Assembly: GCF_000768315.1 (NCBI RefSeq)
Contig: NZ_AQQX01000003.1
Location: 434,001 to 498,000, forward strand
Length of the DNA stretch: 64,000 nt
Direction of reading: 5' to 3'
DNA from: Pseudooceanicola atlanticus
GTDB lineage: Bacteria; Pseudomonadota; Alphaproteobacteria; Rhodobacterales; Rhodobacteraceae
Shown: piece by piece, positions 45,329 through 55,581 of the stretch
Position numbering within the stretch: the stretch's first letter is position 1
Layout: each line of letters opens with the position of its first letter
Position numbers and translations under genes: made by a program
Notes under the pieces: generated by a model
Seen by the model: only the letters and a program-made list of their open reading frames with translations
What the model was told of the DNA's origin: nothing
Database searches by the model: none

Positions 45329-47143
45329 TCACTCGGGATGGGGCACCACATCCGACAAACCTTCGGTAAATTGCAGCTTCGCCAGCCGCGCGTAAAGCCC
45401 TTCCTGCGCCACCAGCTCGTTATGGGTGCCCTCTGCGACGATACGGCCGCGTTCCATCACGACGATGCGGTCGGCCTTCTTGACGGTGGACAGGCGGTGC
45501 GCGATCACGATGGTCGTGCGGCCTTCGGCAACGGTTTCCACCGCCTGCTGCACCAGTCGCTCGCTTTCCGCATCCAGGGCCGAGGTCGCCTCGTCCAGCA
45601 GCAGGACAGGGGCGTCGCGCAGGATGGCCCGGGCAATGGCGATGCGCTGTTTCTGGCCGCCTGACAGCATCACGCCGCGTTCGCCCAGCGGGCTGTCATA
45701 ACCGTCGGGCAGCTGGGTGATGAAGTCATGGGCCGCAGCGGCACGCGCGGCCGCCTCGACCTCCGCATCCGAGGCATCGGGCCAGCCGAAACGGATGTTA
45801 TCGCGCGCCGAGGCTGCGAAGATCACCGGGTCCTGCGGCACCAGCGCCATGGTCCGGCGGAAGGCCCGACGCTCCAGCGTCTTCAGATCGGCACCGTCCA
45901 GCCGCACCTGACCCTTGGCCGGGTCGTAGAACCGCAGGATCATCTGGATCACCGTCGACTTGCCCGCCCCGGACGGGCCGACCAGCGCCACGGTCTCGCC
46001 TGGCTTCACATGAAGCGTCACGTTGTCCAGTGCCGGTTCGGCGGGTCGCGAGGGGTAAGAGAATGTCACGCCCTCGAAATCGATCGCCCCCCGCACCGGT
46101 TCCGGCAGCGCCAGCGGCGCATCGGGGTCCTGGACCTGATCGCGGATCTGCAACAGCTCCACCAGCCGTTCGGTCGCCCCGGCGGCGCGCTGCACCTCGC
46201 CCCAGATCTCCGACAGGGCCGCGACGGAGCCTGCAACCATGACCGAATAGATCACGAACTGCACCAACGCGCCGGTCGACATCTCGCCCTGACGCACGTC
46301 ATGGGCGCCGATCCACAGCACCCCGACCACGCCCGAGAAGATCAGGAAGATCACGATCATCGTCATCACGGCCCGCGCCGTGATCCGCTTGCGGGCGGAG
46401 TTGAAGCTTTCCTCGGTCACCCGGTCGAACTCATCCCGCGATCGCCGCTCATGGGTGAAGGCCTGGACGGTCTGCACCGACAACAGCGCCTCCGACGCGT
46501 TCCCCGACGAGGCCGCGATCCAGTCCTGGTTTTCGCGGCTCAGCACCCGCAGGCGTCGACCCAGCGTCAGGATCGGTACGATCACCGCCGGCACGATCAG
46601 CAGCACCAGCCCCGTCAGCTTGGCCGAGGTGAACAGCATCAGCACCAGCCCGCCCATGAAGATCAGCATGTTGCGCAGCGCGATCGAAATGGAGGAGCCG
46701 ATTACCGACTGGATCAGCGTCGTGTCGGTGGTGATCCGGCTCAGCACTTCGCCGGTCATCGTGGTTTCGTAGAAGGCCGGGCTCATCCCGATGACCCGGC
46801 CGAACACGGCCTTGCGGATATCGGCCACAACCCGTTCGCCCAGCCGCGTGACCAGCGCGTAGCGTAGCCCCGTGCCAAGGGCCAGAAGCCCGGCAAAACC
46901 AATGGCGGCGGCGAAATACTGGTCCAGCAGGCCCGACGCATCCGACCCGAAATTGTCGACCACCCGCCGCACGGCCAATGGCAGCATCAGCGACACCGAA
47001 GCCGTCAGCACCAGCGCCAGGAAAGCCGCACCCAGCAACAGGCGGTAGGGGCGCAGATAGGGCCAAAGCTCGGCCAGCGCCCCGACGCGGCGGCTCTTCT
47101 CGCGGTCTTCAGCGGTTGGGCTCAGGGTCGGGCGGCGCGCCAT
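45329..47143 (-). CDS. ABC exporter, fused membrane and ATPase domains (MsbA/BmrA-like)
   Basis: This 604-residue half-transporter has six membrane segments (residues about 30-320) followed by an ATPase with Walker A GPSGAGKST near residue 390, signature MLSGGQKQR, Walker B VLLLDEATSALD and the switch histidine in VIAHRLS. It should work as a homodimer and export lipids, peptides or drugs. Its N-terminus is polar and basic. It stands alone, and the substrate cannot be inferred. Confidence 0.9.
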   Translation of the reverse strand: MARRPTLSPTAEDREKSRRVGALAELWPYLRPYRLLLGAAFLALVLTASVSLMLPLAVRRVVDNFGSDASGLLDQYFAAAIGFAGLLALGTGLRYALVTRLGERVVADIRKAVFGRVIGMSPAFYETTMTGEVLSRITTDTTLIQSVIGSSISIALRNMLIFMGGLVLMLFTSAKLTGLVLLIVPAVIVPILTLGRRLRVLSRENQDWIAASSGNASEALLSVQTVQAFTHERRSRDEFDRVTEESFNSARKRITARAVMTMIVIFLIFSGVVGVLWIGAHDVRQGEMSTGALVQFVIYSVMVAGSVAALSEIWGEVQRAAGATERLVELLQIRDQVQDPDAPLALPEPVRGAIDFEGVTFSYPSRPAEPALDNVTLHVKPGETVALVGPSGAGKSTVIQMILRFYDPAKGQVRLDGADLKTLERRAFRRTMALVPQDPVIFAASARDNIRFGWPDASDAEVEAAARAAAAHDFITQLPDGYDSPLGERGVMLSGGQKQRIAIARAILRDAPVLLLDEATSALDAESERLVQQAVETVAEGRTTIVIAHRLSTVKKADRIVVMERGRIVAEGTHNELVAQEGLYARLAKLQFTEGLSDVVPHPE

Positions 47144-47272
47144 GGAGGGGTCCTTGCACTGGTCTAGGGGCCTGCCCGGGGCCGGGCTCCCGCTACATGG
47201 CGGCCCCGTCTCTCCGGGTCAACCCGCGGCCCGCCACCCGGTCGCATCTGACGCACCACGCCCGCCGGGCTC

Positions 47273-48082
47273 TCAGCCGTCGCGATGCCGCCCCGCCGTC
47301 GCGCCGGCATCCACGGGCAGAACCGCCCCGGTGACCCATCGGGCCGCGTCCGAGGCCAGGAAGGCCACGGCATTGCCGACATCCCAGCCCGATCCCTCGA
47401 CCTGCAACAACGACCGCTTGCGCCGCGCGTCGCGGGCTGTGTCGTCCATGCCGCGGGTATAGACCATCGGCGTGTAGACCATGCCGGGGCAGATGCAGTT
47501 CACCCGCACCCCGTCACGGCCGTGGTGGGTCGCCATGGCCCGCGTCATCTGCACCACCGCGCCCTTGGACGTCGGATAAAGCAGCTTCGGATGCCCGCCG
47601 ATCAAACCGGCGACGGACGAGATATTGACGATGGATCCCGCCCCCTTCTCGATCATGCCGGGCAGGCAGGCCCGCGCCATCAGCACCATCGAGGACACGT
47701 TGACCGCCATCGCCTTGTCCCATTCGGCCATGTCGACATCCAGCGCCGTGCCGTCCGGTCCACCGATCCCCACGTTGTTCACCAGGATATCCGGCACGCC
47801 CAGTTCCTCGGTGATTGCGGCAACCGTGTCCTTGCAGGCCGCCTCCTCCGCCACGTCGCAGGCATAGACGGCCGCCGTGCCGCCCTGTGCCTCGATCATC
47901 GCCAGCGTTGCCTCGGCCCATTCCCTGTTGGCATCGATCAGGGCCACTTTCGCCCCGTGCCGCGCCAGCAGGATAGAAGCCGCGCGCCCATTGCCGATCC
48001 CGTCGGCCCGCGACCCGGCCCCCGTGACCACCGCCACCTTCCCCGTCACCGCAAAGGCCGAGGGTATCTCCGCGCCGCTCAT
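47273..48082 (-). CDS. SDR family NAD(P)-dependent oxidoreductase
   Basis: This 269-residue dehydrogenase has a cofactor loop TGAGSRADGIGNGRA near residue 19, longer than the usual TGxxxGIG, the NNVG motif near 104, serine in NISSVAG and catalytic YPTSK near 168. The substrate is unknown. A TetR-type operator-like palindrome lies about 85 bases upstream. It is followed at a distance by the ABC exporter gene in the same direction. Confidence 0.88.
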   Translation of the reverse strand: MSGAEIPSAFAVTGKVAVVTGAGSRADGIGNGRAASILLARHGAKVALIDANREWAEATLAMIEAQGGTAAVYACDVAEEAACKDTVAAITEELGVPDILVNNVGIGGPDGTALDVDMAEWDKAMAVNVSSMVLMARACLPGMIEKGAGSIVNISSVAGLIGGHPKLLYPTSKGAVVQMTRAMATHHGRDGVRVNCICPGMVYTPMVYTRGMDDTARDARRKRSLLQVEGSGWDVGNAVAFLASDAARWVTGAVLPVDAGATAGRHRDG

Positions 48083-48165
48083 GCCGTGGCGCCTTGGTTC
48101 GAATTCGTCATGTCTGTCTCCTCCCAGAGCCCGGGCGCATCGCCCGACTGAGCGGAAATATTACT

Positions 48166-48177
48166 TACCGTTCGGTA
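48166..48177. promoter_or_regulatory. TetR-type operator-like palindrome
   Basis: TACCG-TT-CGGTA is a perfect ten-base palindrome with a two-base centre, of the ACCGNNCGGT kind bound by several TetR-family repressors. It lies between the SDR gene and tRNA-Gly. The tandem TetR gene of this window is 21 kb away, so the regulator is unknown. Confidence 0.4.
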
Positions 48178-48203
48178 GAATCCAAGAGCCGAGGCACCAA
48201 ACA

Positions 48204-48228
48204 CGAAAAAACCCGCCATCGGGCGGGT
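48204..48228 (-). terminator. Intrinsic terminator of tRNA-Gly
   Basis: The stem ACCCGCC/GGCGGGT with a four-base loop is followed on the minus strand by TTTTTTCG. It lies 30 bases behind the tRNA 3' end. Confidence 0.8.
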
Positions 48229-48257
48229 CGCAGGGCCATTGGCCTGGGCGGAAAATC

Positions 48258-48331
48258 TGGAGCGGGTAGCGGGAATCGAACCCGCACGACTAGCTTGGAA
48301 GGCTAGGGCGCTACCATTACACCATACCCGC
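48258..48331 (-). tRNA. tRNA-Gly (anticodon TCC)
   Basis: On the minus strand a cloverleaf can be drawn: acceptor GCGGGTA/TACCCGC, D-arm with GTAATGGTA, anticodon stem CTAGC/GCTAG around loop CTTCCAA (anticodon TCC) and T-arm GCGGGTTCGATTCCCGC. The CCA end is encoded. The length is 74 bases with CCA. Confidence 0.97.
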
Positions 48332-48465
48332 TCAACAGGAGTGGAGGATATTCCACACCCGCCCTGCCCCGTCAAGCCGGTCCTGCGCCGCTGCGGCATT
48401 ATCCAAATGTTACGGATTTGGCCCTATTGCTCGGCAAGGTTTCCATTGCGACCGGGATGGGGTGA

Positions 48466-48858
48466 ATGACAGGCGCAGCGAAAATCAGATGCCTCGTGGT
48501 CGAGGACAGCGAGGTCGACCGCCTGCGCTTCAGCCGCATCTTTTCGCATGCCAAACCCGCCTGTTCGGTCGATTTCGCCCCCAGTCTCTCCAGCGCCCGG
48601 ACCAAATTGATGGACGAGGATTACCAGATGATCTTCCTCGACAATTCCCTGCGCGACGGGCTGGGCGCGGATTTCGCGATGGAACTGGCCGGCAGTCGAC
48701 GGATGGGGGCGATTCCCATCGTCATGGTCAGCGATTGGCCCTCGCCCTTCATGTACGCCAAGGCCCGCTCGGCCAACGTGAAAGAGGTGCTGACCAAGGA
48801 CCAGTTCAATTCGAACGTCCTGCAGGGATTGCTGCCCTACGGCATGACCCGCCACTGA
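48466..48858 (+). CDS. Response regulator, receiver domain only
   Basis: This 130-residue CheY-like receiver has an acidic pocket VVEDSE near residue 12, the phospho-acceptor Asp59 in IFLDNSL, a serine in MVSDW at the switch position and a lysine in LTKDQF. No output domain and no kinase gene are nearby. Such stand-alone receivers act in phosphorelays or bind partner proteins. It follows tRNA-Gly in the opposite direction and ends at a shared terminator. Confidence 0.82.
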   Translation: MTGAAKIRCLVVEDSEVDRLRFSRIFSHAKPACSVDFAPSLSSARTKLMDEDYQMIFLDNSLRDGLGADFAMELAGSRRMGAIPIVMVSDWPSPFMYAKARSANVKEVLTKDQFNSNVLQGLLPYGMTRH

Positions 48859-48871
48859 AAACGGCCCAGAA

Positions 48872-48900
48872 AAACGGCCCGGCGCGATGCCGGGCCGTTT
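48872..48900. terminator. Bidirectional terminator between receiver gene and hydantoinase gene
   Basis: A 12-base perfect stem AAACGGCCCGGC/GCCGGGCCGTTT with loop GCGAT lies between the two convergent genes. It has A-rich and T-rich ends on either side. Confidence 0.75.
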
Positions 48901-48924
48901 CGGGTTTCAGCTCGGACGACTAGT

Positions 48925-51900
48925 TCAGCCGCCATAGCCCCCCGGTGTCGGGGTCACGACGATGACCGCCTCGCCGGCCTCCAGCTCTGTCTGGTCACAG
49001 GGGGCAAGGGTTTCGACCTTGCCGGACAGGCGGCGCACCTGGGTCTTGCCCCGGCGCCCCTCTGCCCCGCCCATCAGGCCCTGCGGCGCGTGGTCCCGGT
49101 GCGAGGACAGGATCGACAGGTCCATCGGCTCCAGGAACCGGATCACGCGGGTCGTGCCGTCACCGCCACGCACCCGCCCTGCCCCGCCAGAGCCTTCGTC
49201 GATGCGGAAATCCTCCAGCATCACGGGATAACGGCTTTCCAGGATCTCCGGATCGGTCAGGCGCGAATTGGTCATGTGGACATGCACCCCGGCCTGGCCG
49301 TCAAATTCCCGCCCGTCATTCCAGCGCCCCGCCGGGGACCCTGCGCAGATCGTCTCGTAATACTGGTAGGTCTCGTTGCCGAAGGTCAGGTTGTTCATCG
49401 TCCCCTCGCTGTTCGACATGGCGCCAAGCGCCCCGAACAGCGCGTTCGTCACGTGCTGAGAGGTCTCGACATTGCCCGCCACGACCGCCGCCGGATAGGT
49501 CGGCGCCAGCATGCAGCCTTCGGGCACGATGATCTTGATCGGCCGCAGGCAGCCCGCATTCATCGGGATCGGCGCCTCCACCATGACCCGGAAGACATAA
49601 AGAACGGCGGCCCGCGTCACCGGCTCGGGCGCGTTGAAGTTGTTCTTCTGCATCGGCGAGGTGCCGGTGAAATCAACGACCGCCTCGCCCGCCTCACGGT
49701 CAATGGTGATCTTCACGCGAATGACCTGGCCGGTATCGGTGGGATATTCGTATTCGCCATCCTCCAGCCGGCCCAGAACGCGGGCGACCTCGGCGGCGGC
49801 ATTGTCCTGCACGTGGCCCATATAGGCCTGCACGACGTCCAGTCCGAACAACTCGATCATCCGACGCAGCTCTGCCGCGCCACGGGCATTGGCGGCGACC
49901 TGCGCCTTCAGGTCGGCGACGTTCTGATCGGGGTTGCGGCAGGGCCAGGCATGGTCGGTCAGCACCTCGCGCAGCGCGGCTTCGCGGAACCGGCCATCCT
50001 CGACCAGCAGGAAGTTGTCGATCAGCACGCCTTCTTCCTCGACGCTGGTGGCGCGCGGCGTCATCGACCCGGGCGCGATCCCACCCACATCGGCGTGGTG
50101 CCCGCGCGAGGCGGTCCAGAACAGGATTTCGTCTTCCTCGAAGACCGGCGTCACCACGGTGATGTCCGGCAGATGCGTGCCCCCGTTATAGGGCGCGTTC
50201 AGCGCAAAGACGTCGCCCGGGCGCACCTTGCCCGCATTCTGCCGGATGATCGCCTCGACCGAACGATCCATGGAGCCCAGATGCACCGGCATATGCGGCG
50301 CGTTGGCCACCAGCGCCCCGTCCCGGTCGAACACCGCGCAGGAAAAATCGAGCCGTTCCTTGATGTTCACCGACCGTGCGGTTTTCTGCAGCGCAACGCC
50401 CATCTGTTCGGCGATGTTCATGAAGAGGTTGTTGAACACCTCCAGCAGCACCGGGTCGGCCTTGGTGCCGACCGCATCGGCGCGGTTCGCGGCCTCGACC
50501 CGGGTCATCATGACATGATCGTGCCCCGACACCTCGGCCCGCCAGCCGGGTTCGACGACAATGGTCTGGTTCGTCTCGATGACCAGCGCGGGGCCCTGCA
50601 CGTGACGGCCCGGCGTCAGCGCGTCGCGCCGCACGATCGCCGCCTCGTGCCAGGTGCCACCCGAAAAGACCGGGACGCGCGCCTCGATCTCCGCGGCGCC
50701 CTCGGTCAGGTCGTGGCTGTCATCGGTGCCCGCATGATCCGGCGCCTCGCCCTCGACCTCGACCGCTTCGACCACCAGCTGCGTATCGGGATCGGTAAAA
50801 CCGAACTCCGCCTTGTGCGCCGCTTCGAACTCTGCGCGGGCGGCGGCCTCGTCATCGGCCCAGCGGACCGGAAGCGCCGTGTCGGTGCCCGCATAGCGCA
50901 GATGCAGGCGCCGCCGGATCTCGACCTCGTCGCTGACGCCCTGTTCGGCCAGCGCCTGGCGCACCTCGCCTTCCAGCCGCTCGAGGGCGGGCCCGATATC
51001 CGCGGTCTCGCCAAAGACCGCCTCCAGCCCCTGTTGTCGCGCCTCGGTCACGCGGGCCAGGCCTATACCGTAGGCCGACAGCAGGCCCGACAGCGGATGG
51101 ATCAGCACCTGGCTCATGCCGAGCGCATCGGCCACCAGGCAGGCATGCTGCCCGCCCGCGCCGCCGAAGGCGTTCAGCAGGTAGCCGGTCACGTCATGCC
51201 CCCGCTGGACCGAGATCTTCTTGACCGCGTTGGCCATGCTTTCGACCGCGATGCGCAGGAACCCTTCCGCGACCTCCTCGGGGGCCTTGTCGCCGGCAAT
51301 CTCGGCGAACTTGGCGGCCACGGTGTCGCGGTCCAGTGTCTGGTCCTGGTCGGGGCCGAAGATGGCGGGGAAGTAGTCGGGGTTCAGCTTGCCCAGCATG
51401 ACATTGGCATCGGTCACGGTCAGCGGGCCACCGCCCCGGTAACAGGCCGGCCCGGGATGCGCCCCCGCGCTGTCGGGGCCCACCCGGAACCGACCGGGAT
51501 CGGCATGCAGGATCGACCCGCCCCCGGCGGCCACCGTATGCACCTGCACCATCGGCGTGCGCATCCGCACGCCGGCCACCTGCGTTTCGAACGCCCGCTC
51601 GAAGGCGCCGTCGAAATGCGCCACGTCGGTCGAGGTGCCGCCCATGTCAAAGCCGATCACCTTGTCATGCCCGGCGATCTGCCCGGTGCGCGCCATGCCC
51701 ACAACGCCACCCGCGGGCCCCGACAGGATCGCGTCGCGCCCCTTGAACCGGTCCGCCGCGGTCAGCCCGCCGGAGGACATCATGAACAGAAGCGTGGGAC
51801 CCGCCTGATCCGGCGGTGTCGCGCCCAGGGCCTTTGCGACCCGGTCGACATAGCGCGACAGGATCGGCGTAAGGTAGGCGTCCACCACCGTCGTGTCGCC

Positions 51901-52521
51901 CCGCCCCACCAGCTTGATCAGCGGCGACACCTCGTGGCTGACCGAGATCTGGCCAAAGCCCTCTTCCCGCGCGATGCGGGCCAGCGCCTCTTCATGGGCG
52001 GGGGCAGCCCAGGCGTGCATCAGCACGATGGCAACCGCGTCGATCCCGTCCGCCTTGGCCGCGGCCAGCGCCGCGCGGGCGCTTTCGGGGTCCAGCGCGG
52101 TTTCGACGCTGCCATCGGCGCGCACCCGTTCCTCGACCTCGACCACCTGCTCGTACAGCTGTTCGGGCAGCGTGATTTCCTTGGCGAAAATGTCAGGCCG
52201 GTCCTGGTAAGCGATCCGCAGCGCATCGCGGAAGCCCCTGGTGATCAGCAGCAGGGTCCGGTCGCCCTTGCGTTCCAGCAGCGCATTTGTCGCCACGGTC
52301 GTGCCCATCCGCACGGTGCCGACGCGGGCCGGGTCGATCTCATCTTCCCCCAGATGGCGGCGAATCCCCTCGATCGCCGCGTCCTCGTAGACGCCGGGAT
52401 TCTCCGACAACAGCTTCATCGCGGCCAGGTTGCCGTCGGGCGATCGCGCAATAACATCTGTAAACGTGCCCCCGCGGTCGATCCAGAAATCCCATTCCTT
52501 GCGTGCCGATTGCTCAATCAT
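48925..52521 (-). CDS. Hydantoinase/5-oxoprolinase fusion (HyuA-HyuB type)
   Basis: This 1198-residue protein joins HyuA and HyuB in one chain. The A part (1 to about 680) has the sugar-kinase-like phosphate loops [10 protein letters not shown] near the N-terminus and [10 protein letters not shown] near residue 290. The B part (from about 690) starts [18 protein letters not shown] and has typical [11 protein letters not shown] and NNLTFGN segments. Such fusions are ATP-dependent 5-oxoprolinases or N-methylhydantoinases that open cyclic amides. The divergent TRAP transporter and MarR-like gene suggest uptake and use of one such compound. Eukaryotic OPLAH has the same order and about 1290 residues. 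Confidence 0.9.
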   Translation of the reverse strand: MIEQSARKEWDFWIDRGGTFTDVIARSPDGNLAAMKLLSENPGVYEDAAIEGIRRHLGEDEIDPARVGTVRMGTTVATNALLERKGDRTLLLITRGFRDALRIAYQDRPDIFAKEITLPEQLYEQVVEVEERVRADGSVETALDPESARAALAAAKADGIDAVAIVLMHAWAAPAHEEALARIAREEGFGQISVSHEVSPLIKLVGRGDTTVVDAYLTPILSRYVDRVAKALGATPPDQAGPTLLFMMSSGGLTAADRFKGRDAILSGPAGGVVGMARTGQIAGHDKVIGFDMGGTSTDVAHFDGAFERAFETQVAGVRMRTPMVQVHTVAAGGGSILHADPGRFRVGPDSAGAHPGPACYRGGGPLTVTDANVMLGKLNPDYFPAIFGPDQDQTLDRDTVAAKFAEIAGDKAPEEVAEGFLRIAVESMANAVKKISVQRGHDVTGYLLNAFGGAGGQHACLVADALGMSQVLIHPLSGLLSAYGIGLARVTEARQQGLEAVFGETADIGPALERLEGEVRQALAEQGVSDEVEIRRRLHLRYAGTDTALPVRWADDEAAARAEFEAAHKAEFGFTDPDTQLVVEAVEVEGEAPDHAGTDDSHDLTEGAAEIEARVPVFSGGTWHEAAIVRRDALTPGRHVQGPALVIETNQTIVVEPGWRAEVSGHDHVMMTRVEAANRADAVGTKADPVLLEVFNNLFMNIAEQMGVALQKTARSVNIKERLDFSCAVFDRDGALVANAPHMPVHLGSMDRSVEAIIRQNAGKVRPGDVFALNAPYNGGTHLPDITVVTPVFEEDEILFWTASRGHHADVGGIAPGSMTPRATSVEEEGVLIDNFLLVEDGRFREAALREVLTDHAWPCRNPDQNVADLKAQVAANARGAAELRRMIELFGLDVVQAYMGHVQDNAAAEVARVLGRLEDGEYEYPTDTGQVIRVKITIDREAGEAVVDFTGTSPMQKNNFNAPEPVTRAAVLYVFRVMVEAPIPMNAGCLRPIKIIVPEGCMLAPTYPAAVVAGNVETSQHVTNALFGALGAMSNSEGTMNNLTFGNETYQYYETICAGSPAGRWNDGREFDGQAGVHVHMTNSRLTDPEILESRYPVMLEDFRIDEGSGGAGRVRGGDGTTRVIRFLEPMDLSILSSHRDHAPQGLMGGAEGRRGKTQVRRLSGKVETLAPCDQTELEAGEAVIVVTPTPGGYGG

Positions 52522-52674
52522 TCATCTAATTCCCGCATGATGCCGTCATTTTGCTTACAATTTGTTGACGAAACTTAAGTGAGTCTGTCAAGGTCCTGTC
52601 ACGTCACAATGCAATCGGCCGGGCAAACGCCCCGGTCGGCTGCTCAGAAAAACGACATCCAGGGAGAAAGACCC
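52522..52674. promoter_or_regulatory. Divergent promoter region of hydantoinase and TRAP genes
   Basis: This gap of 153 bases has an AT-rich core, including TTACAATTTGTTGACGAAAC around 52555-52575 with the small palindrome ACAATTTGT and a TTGACG -35-like box facing the TRAP operon. It likely holds both promoters and a site for the MarR-like protein encoded at the end of the TRAP operon. No clear -10 box could be fixed. Confidence 0.35.
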
Positions 52675-53649
52675 ATGACCAAGACGCTACGTATGCCTCT
52701 CCTCGCCGGGGCCCTTGCCGCATTGGCCGCACCGGCCATGGCCGAAACCTGGGACATGCCCACGCCCTATGGCGACAGCGTGTTCCACACCCAGAACATC
52801 ATCCAGTTCGCCGAAGACGTGACCGAAGCCACCGGTGGCGATCTCGAGATCACCGTGCATTCCGCCGGTTCGCTCTTCGCCCACCCGGAAATCAAGGATT
52901 CGGTCCGCCGAGGCCTCGCGCCCATCGGCGAAACGCTGATGTCGCGCCTGGCGAACGAAGACCCGATCTTCGCCATCGACTCGATCCCCTTCCTGGCCTC
53001 GAACTACGACGAGGCGATGAAACTGTGGGATGCCTCCCGCCCGCTGGTCGAGGAAAAGCTGGCCGAGCAGGGCCTGACCCTTCTCTATGCCGTGCCGTGG
53101 CCGGGGCAGAGCCTTTACACCAGCGGCCCGGTCGAAAGCACTGCGGACCTCGAAGGAGCGGCCTTCCGCGCCTATAACAACGCGACCGAGCGCCTGGCGC
53201 AGCTGATGGGCGCCGTGCCGACCCAGATCGAAACCGGCGACATCCCGACCGCGTTCTCGACCGGCCGCGCCGACGCGATGATCACCTCGCCCTCCACCGG
53301 CGTGTCCTCGCAGGCATGGGATTTCGTGTCCAACTACACCGAGCTTCAGGCCTGGCTGCCCAAGAACATGGTCATCGTGAACACCCGCGCGCTGGACGCC
53401 CTGTCGGACGAGACCAAGGCCGCCCTGATGGAGGCCGCCGCCGCAGCCGAAACCCGCGGCTGGGACATGTCCAAGGCCGAAACCGCCGAGAAACTGGCCG
53501 AGCTCGAGGCCAACGGCATGACCGTCTCCGATCCCTCCGACACGCTGCTGGAAGAACTGGCCGCCATCGGCGAGACCATGACCCAGGAATGGCTGGAAGA
53601 GGCCGGTGACGAAGGCAAGGCCGTCGTCGACACCTATAACGGTCAGTAA
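52675..53649 (+). CDS. TRAP transporter substrate-binding protein (DctP family)
   Basis: This 324-residue periplasmic protein has a Sec signal (cleavage near AMAET, residue 24) and the DctP fold. The conserved Arg region lies near residue 165 (GAAFRAYNNATERLAQLMGA) and an SPSTG stretch near 205. It binds an organic acid for the DctQM transporter. I chose the ATG at 52675 with AGGGAGAAAGACC upstream over a start 32 codons earlier. Context suggests a cyclic amide such as 5-oxoproline or a hydantoin as substrate. Confidence 0.88.
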   Translation: MTKTLRMPLLAGALAALAAPAMAETWDMPTPYGDSVFHTQNIIQFAEDVTEATGGDLEITVHSAGSLFAHPEIKDSVRRGLAPIGETLMSRLANEDPIFAIDSIPFLASNYDEAMKLWDASRPLVEEKLAEQGLTLLYAVPWPGQSLYTSGPVESTADLEGAAFRAYNNATERLAQLMGAVPTQIETGDIPTAFSTGRADAMITSPSTGVSSQAWDFVSNYTELQAWLPKNMVIVNTRALDALSDETKAALMEAAAAAETRGWDMSKAETAEKLAELEANGMTVSDPSDTLLEELAAIGETMTQEWLEEAGDEGKAVVDTYNGQ

Positions 53650-53666
53650 TTCCACCTCTGACATCC

Positions 53667-53692
53667 GGTCGGGGCGGTACCACGCCCCGACC
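53667..53692 (+). other. Hairpin between TRAP binding-protein and permease genes
   Basis: A ten-base perfect stem GGTCGGGGCG/CGCCCCGACC with loop GTACCA starts 18 bases behind the binding-protein stop. No U-run follows. It probably protects the binding-protein message and lowers expression of the membrane genes. Confidence 0.6.
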
Positions 53693-53743
53693 ATCCAGAC
53701 CAATCGGCCGGATCACACCCGGCCCCGAGGGGAACGGCCCATC

Positions 53744-54286
53744 ATGCGACAGACACTCGACCGGCTCTATTCAGGAGCATTGATCCTTGCCGCCGCCGCA
53801 TTCGCCGCCATCGCGGCGCTGGTGCTGGTGCAGATCATCGGCCGCCTGATCGACCGCGGCGCCCGCGCCCTCGGCGCCGTGCCGCCCGGCATCACCGTAC
53901 CCTCGTTGGCCGAAATCGGCGGGTTCCTCTTCCTGTCGGCCGTGTTCCTCGGCCTCGCCGGCACCTTTGCCCGGGGCGGCCATGTGCGCGTCAGCCTGCT
54001 GACCGGCGCCCTGCCCCCGACCATCGCCCGCCCGCTCGAGGCGCTGGTCCTCATTATCGCGGCGGGCCTGTGTGCCTTCGCCACCTGGTCCTCTTGGCTG
54101 CAAGCCTGGGATTCCTGGGTCTATGACAGCGTGTCCTTCGGGATGGTCCGCGTGCCGCTCTGGCTGCCGCAGGGGGTGATGACCTTCGGGCTGGTCCTGC
54201 TCTGCATCGCGTTGATCGACAGCCTTGTCACCGTGATCCGCGGCGGCACACCCCACTACGCCGAACACGAACAGGGAGAGGCCTGA
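53744..54286 (+). CDS. TRAP transporter small permease (DctQ family)
   Basis: This 180-residue membrane protein has four hydrophobic segments, the standard DctQ layout, with the mid-protein motif FARGGHVRVSLL near residue 80. It links the binding protein to the large permease. I chose the ATG at 53744 with GAGGGGAACGG upstream; the frame extends into the preceding gene without support. Its stop overlaps the start of the large permease gene (TGATG). Confidence 0.87.
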   Translation: MRQTLDRLYSGALILAAAAFAAIAALVLVQIIGRLIDRGARALGAVPPGITVPSLAEIGGFLFLSAVFLGLAGTFARGGHVRVSLLTGALPPTIARPLEALVLIIAAGLCAFATWSSWLQAWDSWVYDSVSFGMVRVPLWLPQGVMTFGLVLLCIALIDSLVTVIRGGTPHYAEHEQGEA

Positions 54287-55581
54287 TGGAAATCGCAACC
54301 CTCGCCCCCCTTCTCATCGTCGTCCTGTTCGTCGCGCTGGCGGCAGGGCTCTGGATCGGTTTCGCGCTGATCGCCGTGGGGCTCGTCGCCATGGTTGCGG
54401 CCTCCTCGGCTCCGGTTACTCTGGTCTTTGCCACCAAGGTCTGGGGCAGCCTGACGATCTGGGATCTGACCTCGCTGCCGATGTTCATCTGGATGGGGGA
54501 AATCCTGGTCCGGTCGCGGCTGTCCTCGGACATGTTCGAAGGCCTTTCGCCCTTCACTCGTCGCCTTCCTGGCCGCCTGCTGCACGTCAACGTGCTGGGC
54601 TGCGCGCTTTTCGCCGCCGTCTCGGGCTCCTCTGCCGCGACGACCGCGACGATCGGCCGGATGTCCGTGCCGGAACTGCTGGCACGCGGCTATGACCCGA
54701 AAATGGCCATCGGCACGCTGGCGGGCGCCGGCACCTTCGGCTTCCTGATCCCGCCCTCGATCATCCTGATCGTCTACGGCGCCGCGACCGAGCAATCCAT
54801 CGCCCAGCTGTTCCTGGCGGGCCTGCTGCCCGGCCTGATGCTGGCGCTGATGTTCTCCGGATACATCATGATCTGGGCCCTGCTGAACCGGTCCCGCATG
54901 CCCGAGGCCGAACCCGCGGCCGATGACAGCAACAGCTTTGCCGCCCTGATGCGCCTGCTGCCCGTCGTCGGGCTGATCGTCGCCGTCATCGGGTCGATCT
55001 ATGCCGGCATCGCATCGCCCACCGAGGCAGCGGTGATCGGCGTCACCGGCGCGATGCTGCTGGCCTGGGCCACCGGCGCGGCCAGCTGGAAGGGGATGGG
55101 CGACAGCCTGCTGGCGGCCTCGACCACGACCTGCATGATCGCTTTCATCATGGCCGGCGCCGGATTCCTGACCGTCGCCATGGGCTATACCGGCATCCCG
55201 CGCGCACTGGCCGCCTGGATCGGTGCCATGGGCCTGTCGCCCTATGCCCTGCTGGCCGCGCTGACCGTGTTCTTCATCGTGATGGGCATGTTCCTCGACG
55301 GGATTTCCATGGTCGTGCTGACCGTGTCGATCATCCTCCCGATGGTCACGCAGGTCGGGCTGGACCCGATCTGGTTCGGCGTCTTCCTCGTGATCGTCGT
55401 CGAGATGAGCCAGATCACCCCGCCCGTCGGCTTCAACCTTTTCGTGCTGCAGAAGATCACCGGGCGCGACGTGCTGACCCTGGCGGGATATGCCGCGCCC
55501 TTCTTCCTGATCCTGGTGATCGCGGTTGCGCTTCTGTCGATATTCCCGCAGATCGCCCTCTGGCTGCCCCGGACAATGTGA
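54286..55581 (+). CDS. TRAP transporter large permease (DctM family)
   Basis: This 431-residue protein has about 12 membrane segments and DctM motifs such as SGSSAATTATIGRMS near residue 120 and IGTLAGAGTFGFLIPPS near 145. It carries out sodium-driven uptake together with DctQ and the binding protein. The start overlaps dctQ by one base and the end overlaps the MarR-like gene, so the four genes are one operon. Confidence 0.92.
   Translation: MEIATLAPLLIVVLFVALAAGLWIGFALIAVGLVAMVAASSAPVTLVFATKVWGSLTIWDLTSLPMFIWMGEILVRSRLSSDMFEGLSPFTRRLPGRLLHVNVLGCALFAAVSGSSAATTATIGRMSVPELLARGYDPKMAIGTLAGAGTFGFLIPPSIILIVYGAATEQSIAQLFLAGLLPGLMLALMFSGYIMIWALLNRSRMPEAEPAADDSNSFAALMRLLPVVGLIVAVIGSIYAGIASPTEAAVIGVTGAMLLAWATGAASWKGMGDSLLAASTTTCMIAFIMAGAGFLTVAMGYTGIPRALAAWIGAMGLSPYALLAALTVFFIVMGMFLDGISMVVLTVSIILPMVTQVGLDPIWFGVFLVIVVEMSQITPPVGFNLFVLQKITGRDVLTLAGYAAPFFLILVIAVALLSIFPQIALWLPRTM

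Noticed and set aside
45141-45332. 64-codon extension of the acyl-CoA synthetase
   Set aside because: The extension contains frame-shadow-like Arg/Ser-rich sequence, and a very good ribosome site precedes the internal ATG at 45140.
49090-52578. Plus-strand open frame of 1162 codons opposite the hydantoinase gene
   Set aside because: It is a shadow of the third codon position bias in GC-rich DNA. Its product is Arg/His/Gly-rich with no domain, while the minus strand shows full HyuA and HyuB motifs.
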